A stretch of 64,000 nt of DNA from Streptomyces showdoensis. GTDB taxonomy: Bacteria > Actinomycetota > Actinomycetes > Streptomycetales > Streptomycetaceae. The notes under the pieces were generated by a model that had not been told where the DNA came from, searched no databases, and worked only from the letters and a program-made list of their open reading frames with translations. Position 1 is the stretch's first letter; each line of letters starts with the position of its first letter. The stretch lies in the NCBI RefSeq assembly GCF_039535475.1, contig NZ_BAAAXG010000026.1, positions 372,001 to 436,000 of the forward strand, given 5' to 3'. The translations under genes and the position numbers were made by a program. Positions 24,122 to 31,897 of the stretch are shown piece after piece.

Positions 24122-27049
24122 CTGACTACGTTCCGAGAACTCGGGATCCTTCCCGAGACCGCCGAGGCCCTGGAAGCCGTCGGCATCGTTTCCCCCTTTC
24201 CGATCCAGGAGATGACCCTTCCGGTCGCCCTCTCGGGCACCGACGTCATCGGCCAGGCCAAGACCGGCACGGGCAAGACCCTCGGTTTCGGCCTCCCCAT
24301 CCTGGAGCGCGTGACGGTCCCCGCGGACGTCGAGGCCGGCCGGGCGACGCCCGAGCAGCTGACCGACGCCCCGCAGGCGCTCGTCGTCGTCCCCACCCGT
24401 GAGCTGTGCCAGCAGGTCACCAACGACCTGCTGACCGCCGGCAAGGTGCGCAACGTGCGCGTCCTCGCCATCTACGGCGGCCGCGCGTACGAGCCGCAGG
24501 TCGAGGCGCTGAAGAAGGGCGTCGACGTGATCGTCGGCACCCCCGGCCGCCTGCTCGACCTGGCCGGCCAGCGCAAGCTGGACCTCTCCCACGTCAGGGC
24601 CCTGGTCCTGGACGAGGCCGACGAGATGCTCGACCTGGGCTTCCTGCCCGACGTCGAGAAGATCATCAACATGCTTCCGGCGAAGCGCCAGACCATGCTG
24701 TTCTCGGCGACCATGCCGGGCGCGGTCATCGGCCTGGCCCGCCGCTACATGTCGAAGCCCACGCACATCCGCGCCACCGCGCCGGACGACCAGGGCGCGA
24801 CCCACGCGAACATCACGCAGCGCGTCTACCGCGCCCACTCCATGGACAAGCCGGAGATGGTCTCGCGCATCCTGCAGGCCCGTGGCCGCGGACTCGCGAT
24901 GATCTTCTGCCGCACCAAGCGCACGGCGGCCGACATCGCCGAGCAGCTGGAGCGCCGCGGCTTCGCCTCCGGCGCGGTCCACGGCGACCTCGGCCAGGGC
25001 GCCCGCGAGCAGGCGCTGCGCGCCTTCCGCAACGGCAAGGTCGACGTGCTCGTCGCCACCGACGTGGCCGCCCGCGGCATCGACGTCGAGGGCGTCACCC
25101 ACGTCATCAACTACCAGTCCCCCGAGGACGAGAAGACCTACCTGCACCGCATCGGCCGCACCGGCCGCGCGGGCGCGAGCGGTACGGCGATCACGCTGGT
25201 CGACTGGGACGACATCCCGCGCTGGCAGCTGATCAACAAGGCGCTCGAGCTGGACTTCAACGACCCGGTCGAGACCTACTCCAGCTCCCCGCACCTCTAC
25301 ACCGAGCTGGACATCCCCGAGGGCACCAAGGGCATCCTGCCGCGCGCCGAGCGGACCCGTGCGGGTCTGGACGCCGAGGAGCTCGAGGACCTGGGCGAGC
25401 CGGGTGGCCGCCGGGCCCGCGGCCCGCGCCAGGACCGCCAGGAGAAGACCGAGGAGCGCCCGGCGCGCACCCGGACCCCGCGCCAGCGCCGCCGTACCCG
25501 TGGCGGCTCGGACGCCCCGGCCGCCGAGGCGCAGGCCGTGACGCCGGCCGCCGCACCGGTCGAGGCCCCGTCCGCCGAGGCCGGCGCCGCCGCCGAGCCC
25601 GCCGGTCCGCGCACCCCGCGCCGCCGTCGCCGCACCCGCGCCACGGGCCAGACCGACGTGCCGGTCGCCGGTGCCGCCGCGGCGCCGCAGGCCCCTGCCG
25701 CCGAGCCGGAGGCCGCTCCGGCCGAGGCCCGGGTCGCCGAGGTCCGCACCGAGCCGGCCCCGGCCGCCAAGGCCCCGGTCACGACGGCCCCGGTCACGAC
25801 GGCCCCGGTCACGACGGCTCCGGTCACGACGGCCCCCGCCGCGACGGTTCCGGCCGCCGAGTTCAAGGCCGCCGAGGCTCCCGCCGAGGCGAAGCCGCGC
25901 CGCCGCCGTGGCCGTGGCGGGCGCACGGAGGCCGCCGCTCCGGTGGCCGCCGCTGCCGCCGCTCCGGTCGAGGCCCCGGCCACGGCCCCGCGTCGGCGCC
26001 GGGTCCGCCCGCGTCCGGTCGAGGACACGGTGACGTTCCAGACGGTCGAGACGGCCGCCGCGGAGCTCGCCGCCGGCCGCCGGACCGCCTCGGTCCCGGC
26101 CCAGACGGCCGAGGAGCCCAAGGCCCCGGTCGCCGAGGAGCCCAAGGCGCCCCGCCGCCGCGTGACCCGCAAGGCCACCGCCTCGGCGGAGACCGCGGTC
26201 CCGGCCCAGGCCGCCGAGCCCGTCGTCGCCGCTCCTGCGGCCCCGTCCGCCGAGCCGGTCGCCGCCGCCCCGGTGGCCGAGGCCGCCGTGCCGGCGCAGA
26301 CCTCGTCGTCCCCGGCCCCGCGGGCCCGTCGCCGTGCCACCCGGCCGGCCACGAGCACGGTCACGGCGACCACCGAGGCCCCCGTGGCCCCGGAGGCCCC
26401 CGCGGCTCCCGTCGAGGAGGCTGCCGCGCCCCGGCCGCGCCGTCGTGCGACCCGCAAGGCGTCCAGCCCGGTCACGTCCACCCCGGTGGTCGAGGCCGTC
26501 GTGGTGATCGGGACCCCGAAGACCACGGTCGCCCCGGTCGTCGAGGCCCCCGCCGTCGAGACCCCGGCGGCCCCGGCCGTCGAGGCCCCCGTCGTCGAGG
26601 CCGAGGCGCCGAAGGCCCCGCGCAAGCGCGCCGTCAGGAAGGCCGTCGCGACCGCGGAGACCGCGGAGACCGCCGAGGCCCCCAAGGCGCCGCGCAAGCG
26701 GGCCGCCAAGAAGGCCGTCGCCGAGCCGGCCGCGGAGGCGGTCGCCGTCGAGACGCCCGCCGAGGCCCCGAAGACGCCGCGCAAGCGGACCGTCAAGAAG
26801 GCCGTCGCCGAGCCGGCCGCCGAGAGCACCGCCGTCGAGGCGGCCGAGGCCCCGAAGGCCCCGCGCAAGCGGGCCGCCAAGAAGGCCGTCGCCGCCGTGG
26901 CGCCGGACGCCTCGGAGCCGAAGACGCCGGCCCGTCGGCGCACGACGAAGAAGGCGGCCGAGGCGGCCGTCGCCGAGCCGGCCGCAGAGGCCCCGAAGAC
27001 GCCGCGCAAGCGCGCCGTCAAGAAGGCCGTCGCCGCGCCGGAGGCGTAG
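24122..27049 (+). CDS. DEAD-box RNA helicase with a long basic low-complexity tail (RhlE type)
   Basis: A 975-residue cytoplasmic RNA helicase. Residues 1-390 carry the motifs in order: Q motif FPIQE, Walker A AKTGTGKT (46-53), PTRELCQQV, TPGRLLDLA, DEAD (164-167), SAT, ARGID and HRIGRTGRAG. Residues from about 400 to 975 are a disordered Ala/Pro/Lys/Arg tail, histone H1-like towards the end with repeats of the KAPRKRAAKKAVAE kind, likely binding RNA. Start choice: CTG at 24122 has GAGG 7 bases upstream and is where family similarity begins. The in-frame ATG at 23906 would add 72 codons whose third-position GC falls well below the rest of the gene. Expected roles are RNA unwinding in cold or ribosome assembly and mRNA decay. 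Confidence 0.9.
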   Translation: MTTFRELGILPETAEALEAVGIVSPFPIQEMTLPVALSGTDVIGQAKTGTGKTLGFGLPILERVTVPADVEAGRATPEQLTDAPQALVVVPTRELCQQVTNDLLTAGKVRNVRVLAIYGGRAYEPQVEALKKGVDVIVGTPGRLLDLAGQRKLDLSHVRALVLDEADEMLDLGFLPDVEKIINMLPAKRQTMLFSATMPGAVIGLARRYMSKPTHIRATAPDDQGATHANITQRVYRAHSMDKPEMVSRILQARGRGLAMIFCRTKRTAADIAEQLERRGFASGAVHGDLGQGAREQALRAFRNGKVDVLVATDVAARGIDVEGVTHVINYQSPEDEKTYLHRIGRTGRAGASGTAITLVDWDDIPRWQLINKALELDFNDPVETYSSSPHLYTELDIPEGTKGILPRAERTRAGLDAEELEDLGEPGGRRARGPRQDRQEKTEERPARTRTPRQRRRTRGGSDAPAAEAQAVTPAAAPVEAPSAEAGAAAEPAGPRTPRRRRRTRATGQTDVPVAGAAAAPQAPAAEPEAAPAEARVAEVRTEPAPAAKAPVTTAPVTTAPVTTAPVTTAPAATVPAAEFKAAEAPAEAKPRRRRGRGGRTEAAAPVAAAAAAPVEAPATAPRRRRVRPRPVEDTVTFQTVETAAAELAAGRRTASVPAQTAEEPKAPVAEEPKAPRRRVTRKATASAETAVPAQAAEPVVAAPAAPSAEPVAAAPVAEAAVPAQTSSSPAPRARRRATRPATSTVTATTEAPVAPEAPAAPVEEAAAPRPRRRATRKASSPVTSTPVVEAVVVIGTPKTTVAPVVEAPAVETPAAPAVEAPVVEAEAPKAPRKRAVRKAVATAETAETAEAPKAPRKRAAKKAVAEPAAEAVAVETPAEAPKTPRKRTVKKAVAEPAAESTAVEAAEAPKAPRKRAAKKAVAAVAPDASEPKTPARRRTTKKAAEAAVAEPAAEAPKTPRKRAVKKAVAAPEA
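25772..25831 (+). repeat. Four tandem 15-bp repeats (Ala-Pro-Val-Thr-Thr) in the helicase tail
   Basis: Four copies of GCCCCGGTCACGACG (the last with GCT for GCC) run in frame from 25772 to 25831. They are a clean coding minisatellite within the disordered C-terminus and should vary in copy number between strains. Confidence 0.9.
26598..27040 (+). repeat. Histone H1-like Lys/Ala/Pro repeats in the helicase tail
   Basis: About six imperfect copies of a module reading roughly EAPKAPRKRAAKKAVA, spaced 20-35 residues apart, encoded between 26598 and 27040. The modules differ at a few positions (APR/TPR, AAKK/AVRK/TVKK), so they are old enough to have diverged. Confidence 0.8.
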
Positions 27050-27058
27050 CAACGGGCA

Positions 27059-27104
27059 GCGCCGCGGCCCGGTCCCTCCTCGTCGAGGGGCCGGGCCGCG
27101 GCGC
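27059..27104 (+). terminator. Intrinsic terminator after the helicase gene
   Basis: 14-bp perfect stem (27059-27072 with 27091-27104), extended inward by CCCT/AGGG with a one-base bulge. It begins 9 bases after the helicase stop. Confidence 0.85.
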
Positions 27105-27129
27105 GTTCGGGGGCGGTTACAGTCCCTGT

Positions 27130-28074
27130 ATGAGCAAGCCCCGCTCCCTGGCGCTGCCGCCCCGCACCCGTGCGTACCGACTGACGACCGCGCGCGGCTC
27201 CTTCGCCGTCCTCGACACGGTCCCCGAAGGCGCGCCGCGCGGCACCGCCCTGCTGCTGCCCGGATTCACCGGCAGCAAGGAGGACTTCCTGGCCCTGCTG
27301 GGCCCGCTGAGCGAGGCCGGTTACCGCGCGGTGGCCGTCGACGGGCGCGGCCAGCACGAGACCCCGGGTCCGCGCGGCCGGGCCGCGTACCGGCGCAAGG
27401 CGCTGGCGCTGGACGCCGTGGCGCAGGCGGCGGCGCTCGGCGACGGTCCGGTGCACCTGCTGGGCCACTCGTTCGGCGGACTGGTGGCCCGCGCGGCGGC
27501 CGGACTCGCGCCGGACGCGTTCCGCTCGCTGACGCTGCTGTCCTCGGGGCCGGGCCGGGTAGCGCGCTCCCAGCGGGCGCGGGTCCGGGCGCTGCGCGCG
27601 GCGCTCGCGCTGCTGTCGAAGGAGCGGGTGTGGCGGGCGACCCGGTGGCTGGACAGCCGGGGCGAGGAGCCGGGCGCGTCCGATCCGCCGGAGATCGTGG
27701 GCTTCCTGCGGCGGCGCTGGATGCGCACCCGGATCGCCCAGCTGGCGGGCGCGGGCCGGCTGCTGACCGGCGATCCGGACGGTACGGCCGCGCTGGCGGC
27801 GCTGCCGTTGCCGCTGCACCTCGCGTACGGGGACGAGGAGACGGTCTGGCCGGTGCCGGAGCTGGCCGCCGCCGCGGCCCGCACGGGCGCGCACCACACG
27901 GTGGTGGCGGGCGCGGGCCACTCCCCCAACGTGTCGCACCCGCAGGAGCTCGCGGACCGGCTGACCGCCTTCTGGGACCGGGCGGCGCAGGTCAGTACTG
28001 CGTCTGGAGGTGCTGCCAGAAGCCGTCGCGCAGCGCGCGGCGCAGCGCGGCGTGGCCCCGCAGCGAGCGGCTGA
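27130..28074 (+). CDS. Alpha/beta hydrolase
   Basis: A 314-residue alpha/beta hydrolase. Oxyanion motif LLPGFTGSKED, nucleophile elbow GHSFGG, acid in LAYGDEETVWPV, base His in VAGAGHSPNVSHP. There is no signal peptide. A TACAGT -10 box (27118-27123) lies 6 bases before the ATG, so the mRNA is probably leaderless; there is no Shine-Dalgarno site. Its last 28 codons overlap the 3' end of the convergent NYN gene (83 bp), and the domain is already complete before the overlap. It is probably an esterase or lactonase; the substrate is unknown. Confidence 0.87.
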   Translation: MSKPRSLALPPRTRAYRLTTARGSFAVLDTVPEGAPRGTALLLPGFTGSKEDFLALLGPLSEAGYRAVAVDGRGQHETPGPRGRAAYRRKALALDAVAQAAALGDGPVHLLGHSFGGLVARAAAGLAPDAFRSLTLLSSGPGRVARSQRARVRALRAALALLSKERVWRATRWLDSRGEEPGASDPPEIVGFLRRRWMRTRIAQLAGAGRLLTGDPDGTAALAALPLPLHLAYGDEETVWPVPELAAAAARTGAHHTVVAGAGHSPNVSHPQELADRLTAFWDRAAQVSTASGGAARSRRAARGAARRGPAASG

Positions 28075-28909
28075 GCAGCCGTTCCGCCACGACCAGGAGT
28101 TCCTGGTCGACGGGGCCGGGCAGGTAGGGGTGTCCCGGGAGGAGTTCGGCGAGCTGGTCGCGGCCGCGTTCGGCGAGCCAGGTGGCCGCGATCTGGGCGC
28201 CGATGAAGCGCACCTCCTCGCGTGAGGGCGGCGGCTCGCCCTCGTTCTCGTACATCGTGACGGGCTTGCGCGTGACGTAGGGGCGGCAGAAGTCGAGCTC
28301 GAAGGTGCGCTGGCTGTCGACCTCCCAGAGCAGCGGTTCGGCCTGGTTGCGTCCCTCGGCGGCCTCGATGCCCCACAGGTGGACGCGGGCTCCGTAGCCC
28401 TGGGCGGCCTCGACGGCGGAGACCAGGTCCTCGTCGCCGCCGACCAGGGCGGCGTCGCTGATGGCGCGGTGGCGGGCGAGGGACTCCAGGTCGGAGCGGA
28501 TGAGGGAGTCGACGCCCTTCTGCTGGTTGTTGGCGTTGAGGTTGCCGAGGCGGACCTTGACGTCGGGGAGCTCGGCGATGGTCTGCTGCTCCGGGGTGTG
28601 GATGCGGCGGCGGGCGCCGTCGTACCAGTAGACGCGCAGCAGCCTGCTGTCCGCGAAGATCGTGCGGGCGGTGTCGATGAAGGCCTCGATCAGGCCCTCG
28701 GCGTCGAGGTCGAAGGAGCGCCGGTCCTCGGTTCCCGCCACCAGCAACCCGGCCGCAGCATAGACGTAACCTGCGTCGACGAAGATGGCGTGGGTGGAGG
28801 GGGTCTTCGCCACCTCGGCCAGCATCCGCTGCAGGAGCTCGTTGGTGCGCTCCAGGCGGGCTTCGAGCGCGTCCGTCCCGTCCCTCCCCACCGGCACGTA
28901 GTTAGTCAT
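27992..28909 (-). CDS. NYN-domain (PIN-like) ribonuclease
   Basis: A 305-residue protein with an N-terminal NYN nuclease domain: first acid in AIFVDAGYVY, central acid in GVDSLIRSDL and terminal acids in ALVGGDEDLVSAVEAAQGYG, the metal-binding set of PIN-like RNases. The C-terminal third (RPYVTRKPVTMYENEG to FWQHLQTQY) is an extra helical region. The protein is cytoplasmic; the role is RNA processing or decay by family inference. The ATG at 28909 follows AAGGA by about 10 bases. Its 3' end overlaps the convergent hydrolase gene. It is divergent from the 50-residue gene at 29017. Confidence 0.87.
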   Translation of the reverse strand: MTNYVPVGRDGTDALEARLERTNELLQRMLAEVAKTPSTHAIFVDAGYVYAAAGLLVAGTEDRRSFDLDAEGLIEAFIDTARTIFADSRLLRVYWYDGARRRIHTPEQQTIAELPDVKVRLGNLNANNQQKGVDSLIRSDLESLARHRAISDAALVGGDEDLVSAVEAAQGYGARVHLWGIEAAEGRNQAEPLLWEVDSQRTFELDFCRPYVTRKPVTMYENEGEPPPSREEVRFIGAQIAATWLAERGRDQLAELLPGHPYLPGPVDQELLVVAERLLSRSLRGHAALRRALRDGFWQHLQTQY

Positions 28910-28978
28910 CCGAAAAATTTCCTTAGCGTAGGGAATGTTTGCAGGATGCACATCGTTGGACCGTACGTAAGACAGTTC

Positions 28979-28991
28979 TCCTCCAGGAGGA
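28979..28991. promoter_or_regulatory. Short palindrome containing a GGAGG, upstream of the 50-residue gene
   Basis: TCCTCC-A-GGAGGA at 28979-28991 is a 6+1+6 inverted repeat whose right arm is a perfect ribosome-binding sequence. It lies 26 bases before the ATG at 29017, too far to serve it directly. It could be an operator in the divergent promoter region or a relic. Confidence 0.3.
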
Positions 28992-29016
28992 ACACCTCAG
29001 ACGAAGGGAGAAGCCC

Positions 29017-29169
29017 ATGCGCTTCGAAATCCTGCGACTCGACGACATCGACGGTACGCCCGTCGACCGGACCGTCGTGGACGCCGCCTCCGTCAACCGG
29101 ATCGTGCAGCAGGCCGCCGCAATCGGTCAGCGCATCTGGATCCGCCCGGCCGAGACCTCGGCCTCGTAA
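29017..29169 (+). CDS. 50-residue protein, unrecognised
   Basis: A 50-codon gene beginning MRFEILRLDDIDGTPVDRTV and ending RPAETSAS. It is preceded by AGGGAG at the right distance (7 bases) and followed at once by a strong hairpin, so it looks like a real, separately transcribed gene. It has an alpha/beta appearance, no signal and no Cys. I do not recognise a family; the sequence lacks the marks of a bacteriocin precursor. Confidence 0.7.
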   Translation: MRFEILRLDDIDGTPVDRTVVDAASVNRIVQQAAAIGQRIWIRPAETSAS

Positions 29170-29184
29170 CCCGTAGAGCGCACC

Positions 29185-29229
29185 GCGCCCCCGCATGGAC
29201 TCCGCAGAGCGGAATCCGTACGGGGGCGC
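29185..29229. terminator. Terminator between the 50-residue gene and marC
   Basis: Outer 9-bp stem GCGCCCCCG (29185-29193) with CGGGGGCGC (29221-29229), continued inward by CTCC/GGAA-type pairs. It lies between two convergent stops (29169 and 29248) and probably works in both directions. Confidence 0.75.
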
Positions 29230-29247
29230 AGTGGTGTCCGGGGGGCG

Positions 29248-29853
29248 TCAGGCGCCCTGGATGACCTGGGTGACGCCGTTGATGATCTGCTGCACGGCGA
29301 TGGCCGAGAGCATCATGCCGGCGAGCCGGGTCACCAGGACCACGCCGCCGTCCTTGATGACCCGGATGATCAGCAGCGAGTAGCGCATGGTCAGCCAGAG
29401 CACGACGTGCATGGCGGCGATGGCGGCCCAGACGGAGACCTGGGAGGCCACGGTGTCGGCGTGCTGCACCGCGAGGATGACCGACACGATGGCGCCGGGC
29501 CCGGCGAGCAGCGGCATGCCCAGCGGGACGAGCGCGACGTTGACGTCCTTGGTCTGCTTGGGCTCGTCGGTCTTGCCGGTGAGCAGGTCGAGCGCGATCA
29601 GCAGCAGGAGCAGACCGCCCGCGATCATCAGCGCGGGGACGGAGACGTGCAGATAGGCCAGGATCTGCTGGCCGAGGATGCCGAAGACGGTGATGACGCC
29701 GAAGGCGACGGCCACGGCCTGCCAGGCCATGCGCCGCTGGACCTTGGCGGCGCGGCCGGAGGTGAGGGCGAGGAAGATCGGGGTGATCCCGGGGGGATCC
29801 ATGATCACGAAGAGGGTGAGGAACAGCGAGCCGAAGACGGCGACGTCGAACAC
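29248..29853 (-). CDS. MarC/NAAT family integral membrane protein
   Basis: A 201-residue protein with six membrane helices and the family motif FVIMDPPGITPIFLALT, then GMPLLAGPGAIVSVILAV. MarC family proteins are widespread; their transport function is not established. The GTG start at 29853 gives the usual family length; the in-frame extension upstream is Pro-rich and not coding-like. AAGG lies 9 bases before it. The 229-bp gap upstream is unusual, very GC-rich repeated DNA. Confidence 0.88.
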   Translation of the reverse strand: MFDVAVFGSLFLTLFVIMDPPGITPIFLALTSGRAAKVQRRMAWQAVAVAFGVITVFGILGQQILAYLHVSVPALMIAGGLLLLLIALDLLTGKTDEPKQTKDVNVALVPLGMPLLAGPGAIVSVILAVQHADTVASQVSVWAAIAAMHVVLWLTMRYSLLIIRVIKDGGVVLVTRLAGMMLSAIAVQQIINGVTQVIQGA

Positions 29854-29959
29854 GGTGATGGGCCTTGCGGGAAAGGGGCGTACAAGAACATCCGGAACTG
29901 GGGGTTCCGGAGAGAGGGCAGGAGGATGCCCCACGGGGGCCGGGGCCCCGGGGAGGAAG

Positions 29960-30080
29960 GACCGGGCCCGGGAAGACCGGCCGCACGGGTCCGGACCCGC
30001 CCCGAAGGGCAGGACCGCCGCGGGACCGGAGGGGGCCGGGCCGGAGACGACCGGGCCCGGGAGGGCCGGGCCGGAGAAGA
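29960..30080. repeat. GC-rich direct repeats in the marC/PHP spacer
   Basis: GACCGGGCCCGGGA occurs at 29960-29973 and 30049-30062, each itself palindromic at CCGGGCCCGG. GGCCGGGCCGGAGA-type units occur near 30034 and 30064. The 229-bp spacer (29854-30082) holds no ORF with normal codon use. It lies downstream of the PHP gene (minus strand), so the palindromes may serve as its terminator. Confidence 0.55.
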
Positions 30081-30082
30081 AC

Positions 30083-30943
30083 CTAGGCGCGTCCGCCCGC
30101 GCCCGGGACCGGGAACGCTCCCGTGGCCCGGCGGGTGATCTCGCCGTAGATCTCGGGGTCGGTCGTACAGTCCCCGAGGCCGCAGGTCTTGCGGCTGCCG
30201 TGGTAGTCGCTGGAGCCGGTGGTCAGCAGACCGAGCTCGCCCGCCAGACCGCGCAGCCGGGCCCGGGTGGGCAGGTCGTGGTCCATGTGGTCGACCTCGA
30301 TGCCGTCGAGACCGGCCTCGGCGAGCTTGGCGATCGCGGACTCGGGCACGCACTCGCCGCGCTTGACGGCGAGCGGGTGGGCGAAGACGGTGACCCCGCC
30401 GGCCGCCTTGACCAGGCGTATCGCCTCGACCGGGTCCAGCTCGTGCTTCTCGACGTGGGCCCGGCCGCCGTCGGCCAGCCACTCGGACGTGAAGGCACCG
30501 GAGACGTCGGGCACGACACCGAGCTCGACCAGCGCCTCCGCGACGTGCGGGCGGCCCACGGAGCCGTCGCCGGCGATCCGGGCGACCTGCTCCCAGGTGA
30601 CGGGGACGCCGAGCTCCCGGAGCTTGCCGACCATCGCCCGCGCGCGCGGCACGCGGTCGTCGCGCACCAGCTCGCGCTCGGCGGCGAAGGCGGGCTCCTC
30701 GGGGTCGAAGAGGTAGGCCAGCATGTGCAGGCTCACGCCGTCCAGCCGGCAGGAGAGCTCGGCCCCGGTGACCAGGGTGAGCCCCTCGGGCAGCGCGGCG
30801 ACGGCCTCCGCGTACCCGCGCGTGGTGTCGTGGTCGGTCAGCGCGACCACGTCGAGCCCCGCGGCGGCGGCGTTGCGCACCAGCTCGGCCGGGGTGTCCG
30901 TACCGTCCGAAGCCGTGGAGTGGGTGTGCAGATCGATGCGCAC
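30083..30943 (-). CDS. PHP-domain phosphoesterase
   Basis: A 286-residue PHP phosphoesterase (the group that includes 3',5'-nucleoside bisphosphate phosphatase/RNase AM). Metal ligands lie in RIDLHTHSTASDG, VALTDHDTTRGY, GAELSC, VGRPHVAEAL, FAHPLA, EVDHMDHD and GSSDYHG. It is a cytoplasmic hydrolase of small phosphorylated nucleotides or RNA ends by family inference. The GTG at 30943 starts directly at the conserved domain. It is monocistronic in appearance; the next gene upstream on this strand (31042) is 98 bp away. Confidence 0.9.
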   Translation of the reverse strand: MRIDLHTHSTASDGTDTPAELVRNAAAAGLDVVALTDHDTTRGYAEAVAALPEGLTLVTGAELSCRLDGVSLHMLAYLFDPEEPAFAAERELVRDDRVPRARAMVGKLRELGVPVTWEQVARIAGDGSVGRPHVAEALVELGVVPDVSGAFTSEWLADGGRAHVEKHELDPVEAIRLVKAAGGVTVFAHPLAVKRGECVPESAIAKLAEAGLDGIEVDHMDHDLPTRARLRGLAGELGLLTTGSSDYHGSRKTCGLGDCTTDPEIYGEITRRATGAFPVPGAGGRA

Positions 30944-31041
30944 GACGCGTGACTCCAGGGACTCGGGGCGGACTGAGGGAACGCTCAAGGATAGCGGGCG
31001 ATTCGAACAATTCCGTACGGAGTCCGAAAAGTGGTCACCCC

Positions 31042-31680
31042 TTACGTGAGCAGCCTCGGCGTCAGCGCCCCGCAGGGCAGCAGCTCCACCTCCGAGCCCG
31101 CGTCCCGCAGATCGGTCAGGACCAGCTCGTCGTACATCAGCAGCCCGGACTGCTCGGGCCAGACGATGGCCCACAGCCACAGCCCGCGCGCCTCGCCCGC
31201 GAAGACCGCGCGGTCCTGCGGGGCGCCGGTGACGTGCCAGAGCGGGGTCGGCCGGCCGGCGGCGAGCACCTTCACCTGGGGTGGCTTGTCGATCGCCATC
31301 CCGGCGCCGGGGTCGGGTCCGTCGATGCCCGCGTACCGCGCGCCGAGCCCGACGCCGAGCTCCTCGGCCACGAGGAGCAGCTCCCCGATGCCGCCGAGCG
31401 GGCCGGGGCCGGAACAGGCGACGGCGGTGGCGCGTCCGCCGCTGCGGTCGTCACCGGCGTACGCGACCCCGGTGAACAGCCATCCGACGGGCAGGGGCCA
31501 CGGCATCCAGACCGGCACGTGGGCCCGGTGCACCACGACACCGAGGGCCTCGACGCTGGGCGGGATCACGGGCTGCAGCGGGTGCACCGAGCCATGCACG
31601 TCGCACTGCCAGGAGTCGGCAAAGAGACCGGGCGCCCTGACCCGGCCACCGCACTTCGGGCAACTGGGTTCGCCCCTCAT
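31042..31680 (-). CDS. Zinc-ribbon protein, DUF6758-like
   Basis: A 212-residue actinomycete protein with an N-terminal zinc ribbon (C7 and C10 in CPKCGG, further Cys in SWQCDVHG). A larger hydrophobic/Trp-rich domain follows (VPVWMPWPLPVGWLFTGVAY, then GLWLWAIVWPEQSGLLMYDE). It is probably a cytoplasmic or peripheral membrane protein; its function is unknown. The ATG at 31680 starts next to the ribbon. Upstream lies a tandem 10-bp repeat (31719-31738) that could be its operator. Confidence 0.75.
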   Translation of the reverse strand: MRGEPSCPKCGGRVRAPGLFADSWQCDVHGSVHPLQPVIPPSVEALGVVVHRAHVPVWMPWPLPVGWLFTGVAYAGDDRSGGRATAVACSGPGPLGGIGELLLVAEELGVGLGARYAGIDGPDPGAGMAIDKPPQVKVLAAGRPTPLWHVTGAPQDRAVFAGEARGLWLWAIVWPEQSGLLMYDELVLTDLRDAGSEVELLPCGALTPRLLT

Positions 31681-31718
31681 AGGGCTCAACGGTCCTACCA
31701 CCGGGGCCCCGCGTCAAG

Positions 31719-31738
31719 GACGATCACCGACGATCACC
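31719..31738. repeat. Tandem GACGATCACC repeat upstream of the zinc-ribbon gene
   Basis: GACGATCACC occurs twice back to back (31719-31728, 31729-31738), 40-60 bp upstream of the gene start at 31680, where a regulator or -35 region would lie. Confidence 0.45.
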
Positions 31739-31766
31739 CGTCCGGCCCGAGTCGTTCACCCTCGGT

Positions 31767-31791
31767 CGTGCTCGTGCGTCGCCCGAGCACG
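31767..31791 (-). terminator. Hairpin downstream of the suppressor-of-fused gene
   Basis: 8-bp stem CGTGCTCG (31767-31774) with CGAGCACG (31784-31791), about 110 bases after that gene's stop. It is a moderate candidate terminator. Confidence 0.4.
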
Positions 31792-31897
31792 TTCGGCCAC
31801 CGCATCACGGCCGTCGAGCCCGCCCCCGCGGTCGGCGACGGGAGCGGCCACGGCGCGCGGAAGCGGTTCGCCGGGCACCGGACCCGGCGCCCGGGAC

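Noticed and set aside
25772..25831. Regular short repeats that might suggest a CRISPR-like array
   Set aside because: Units are 15 bp, in frame and without spacers; they encode the helicase tail.
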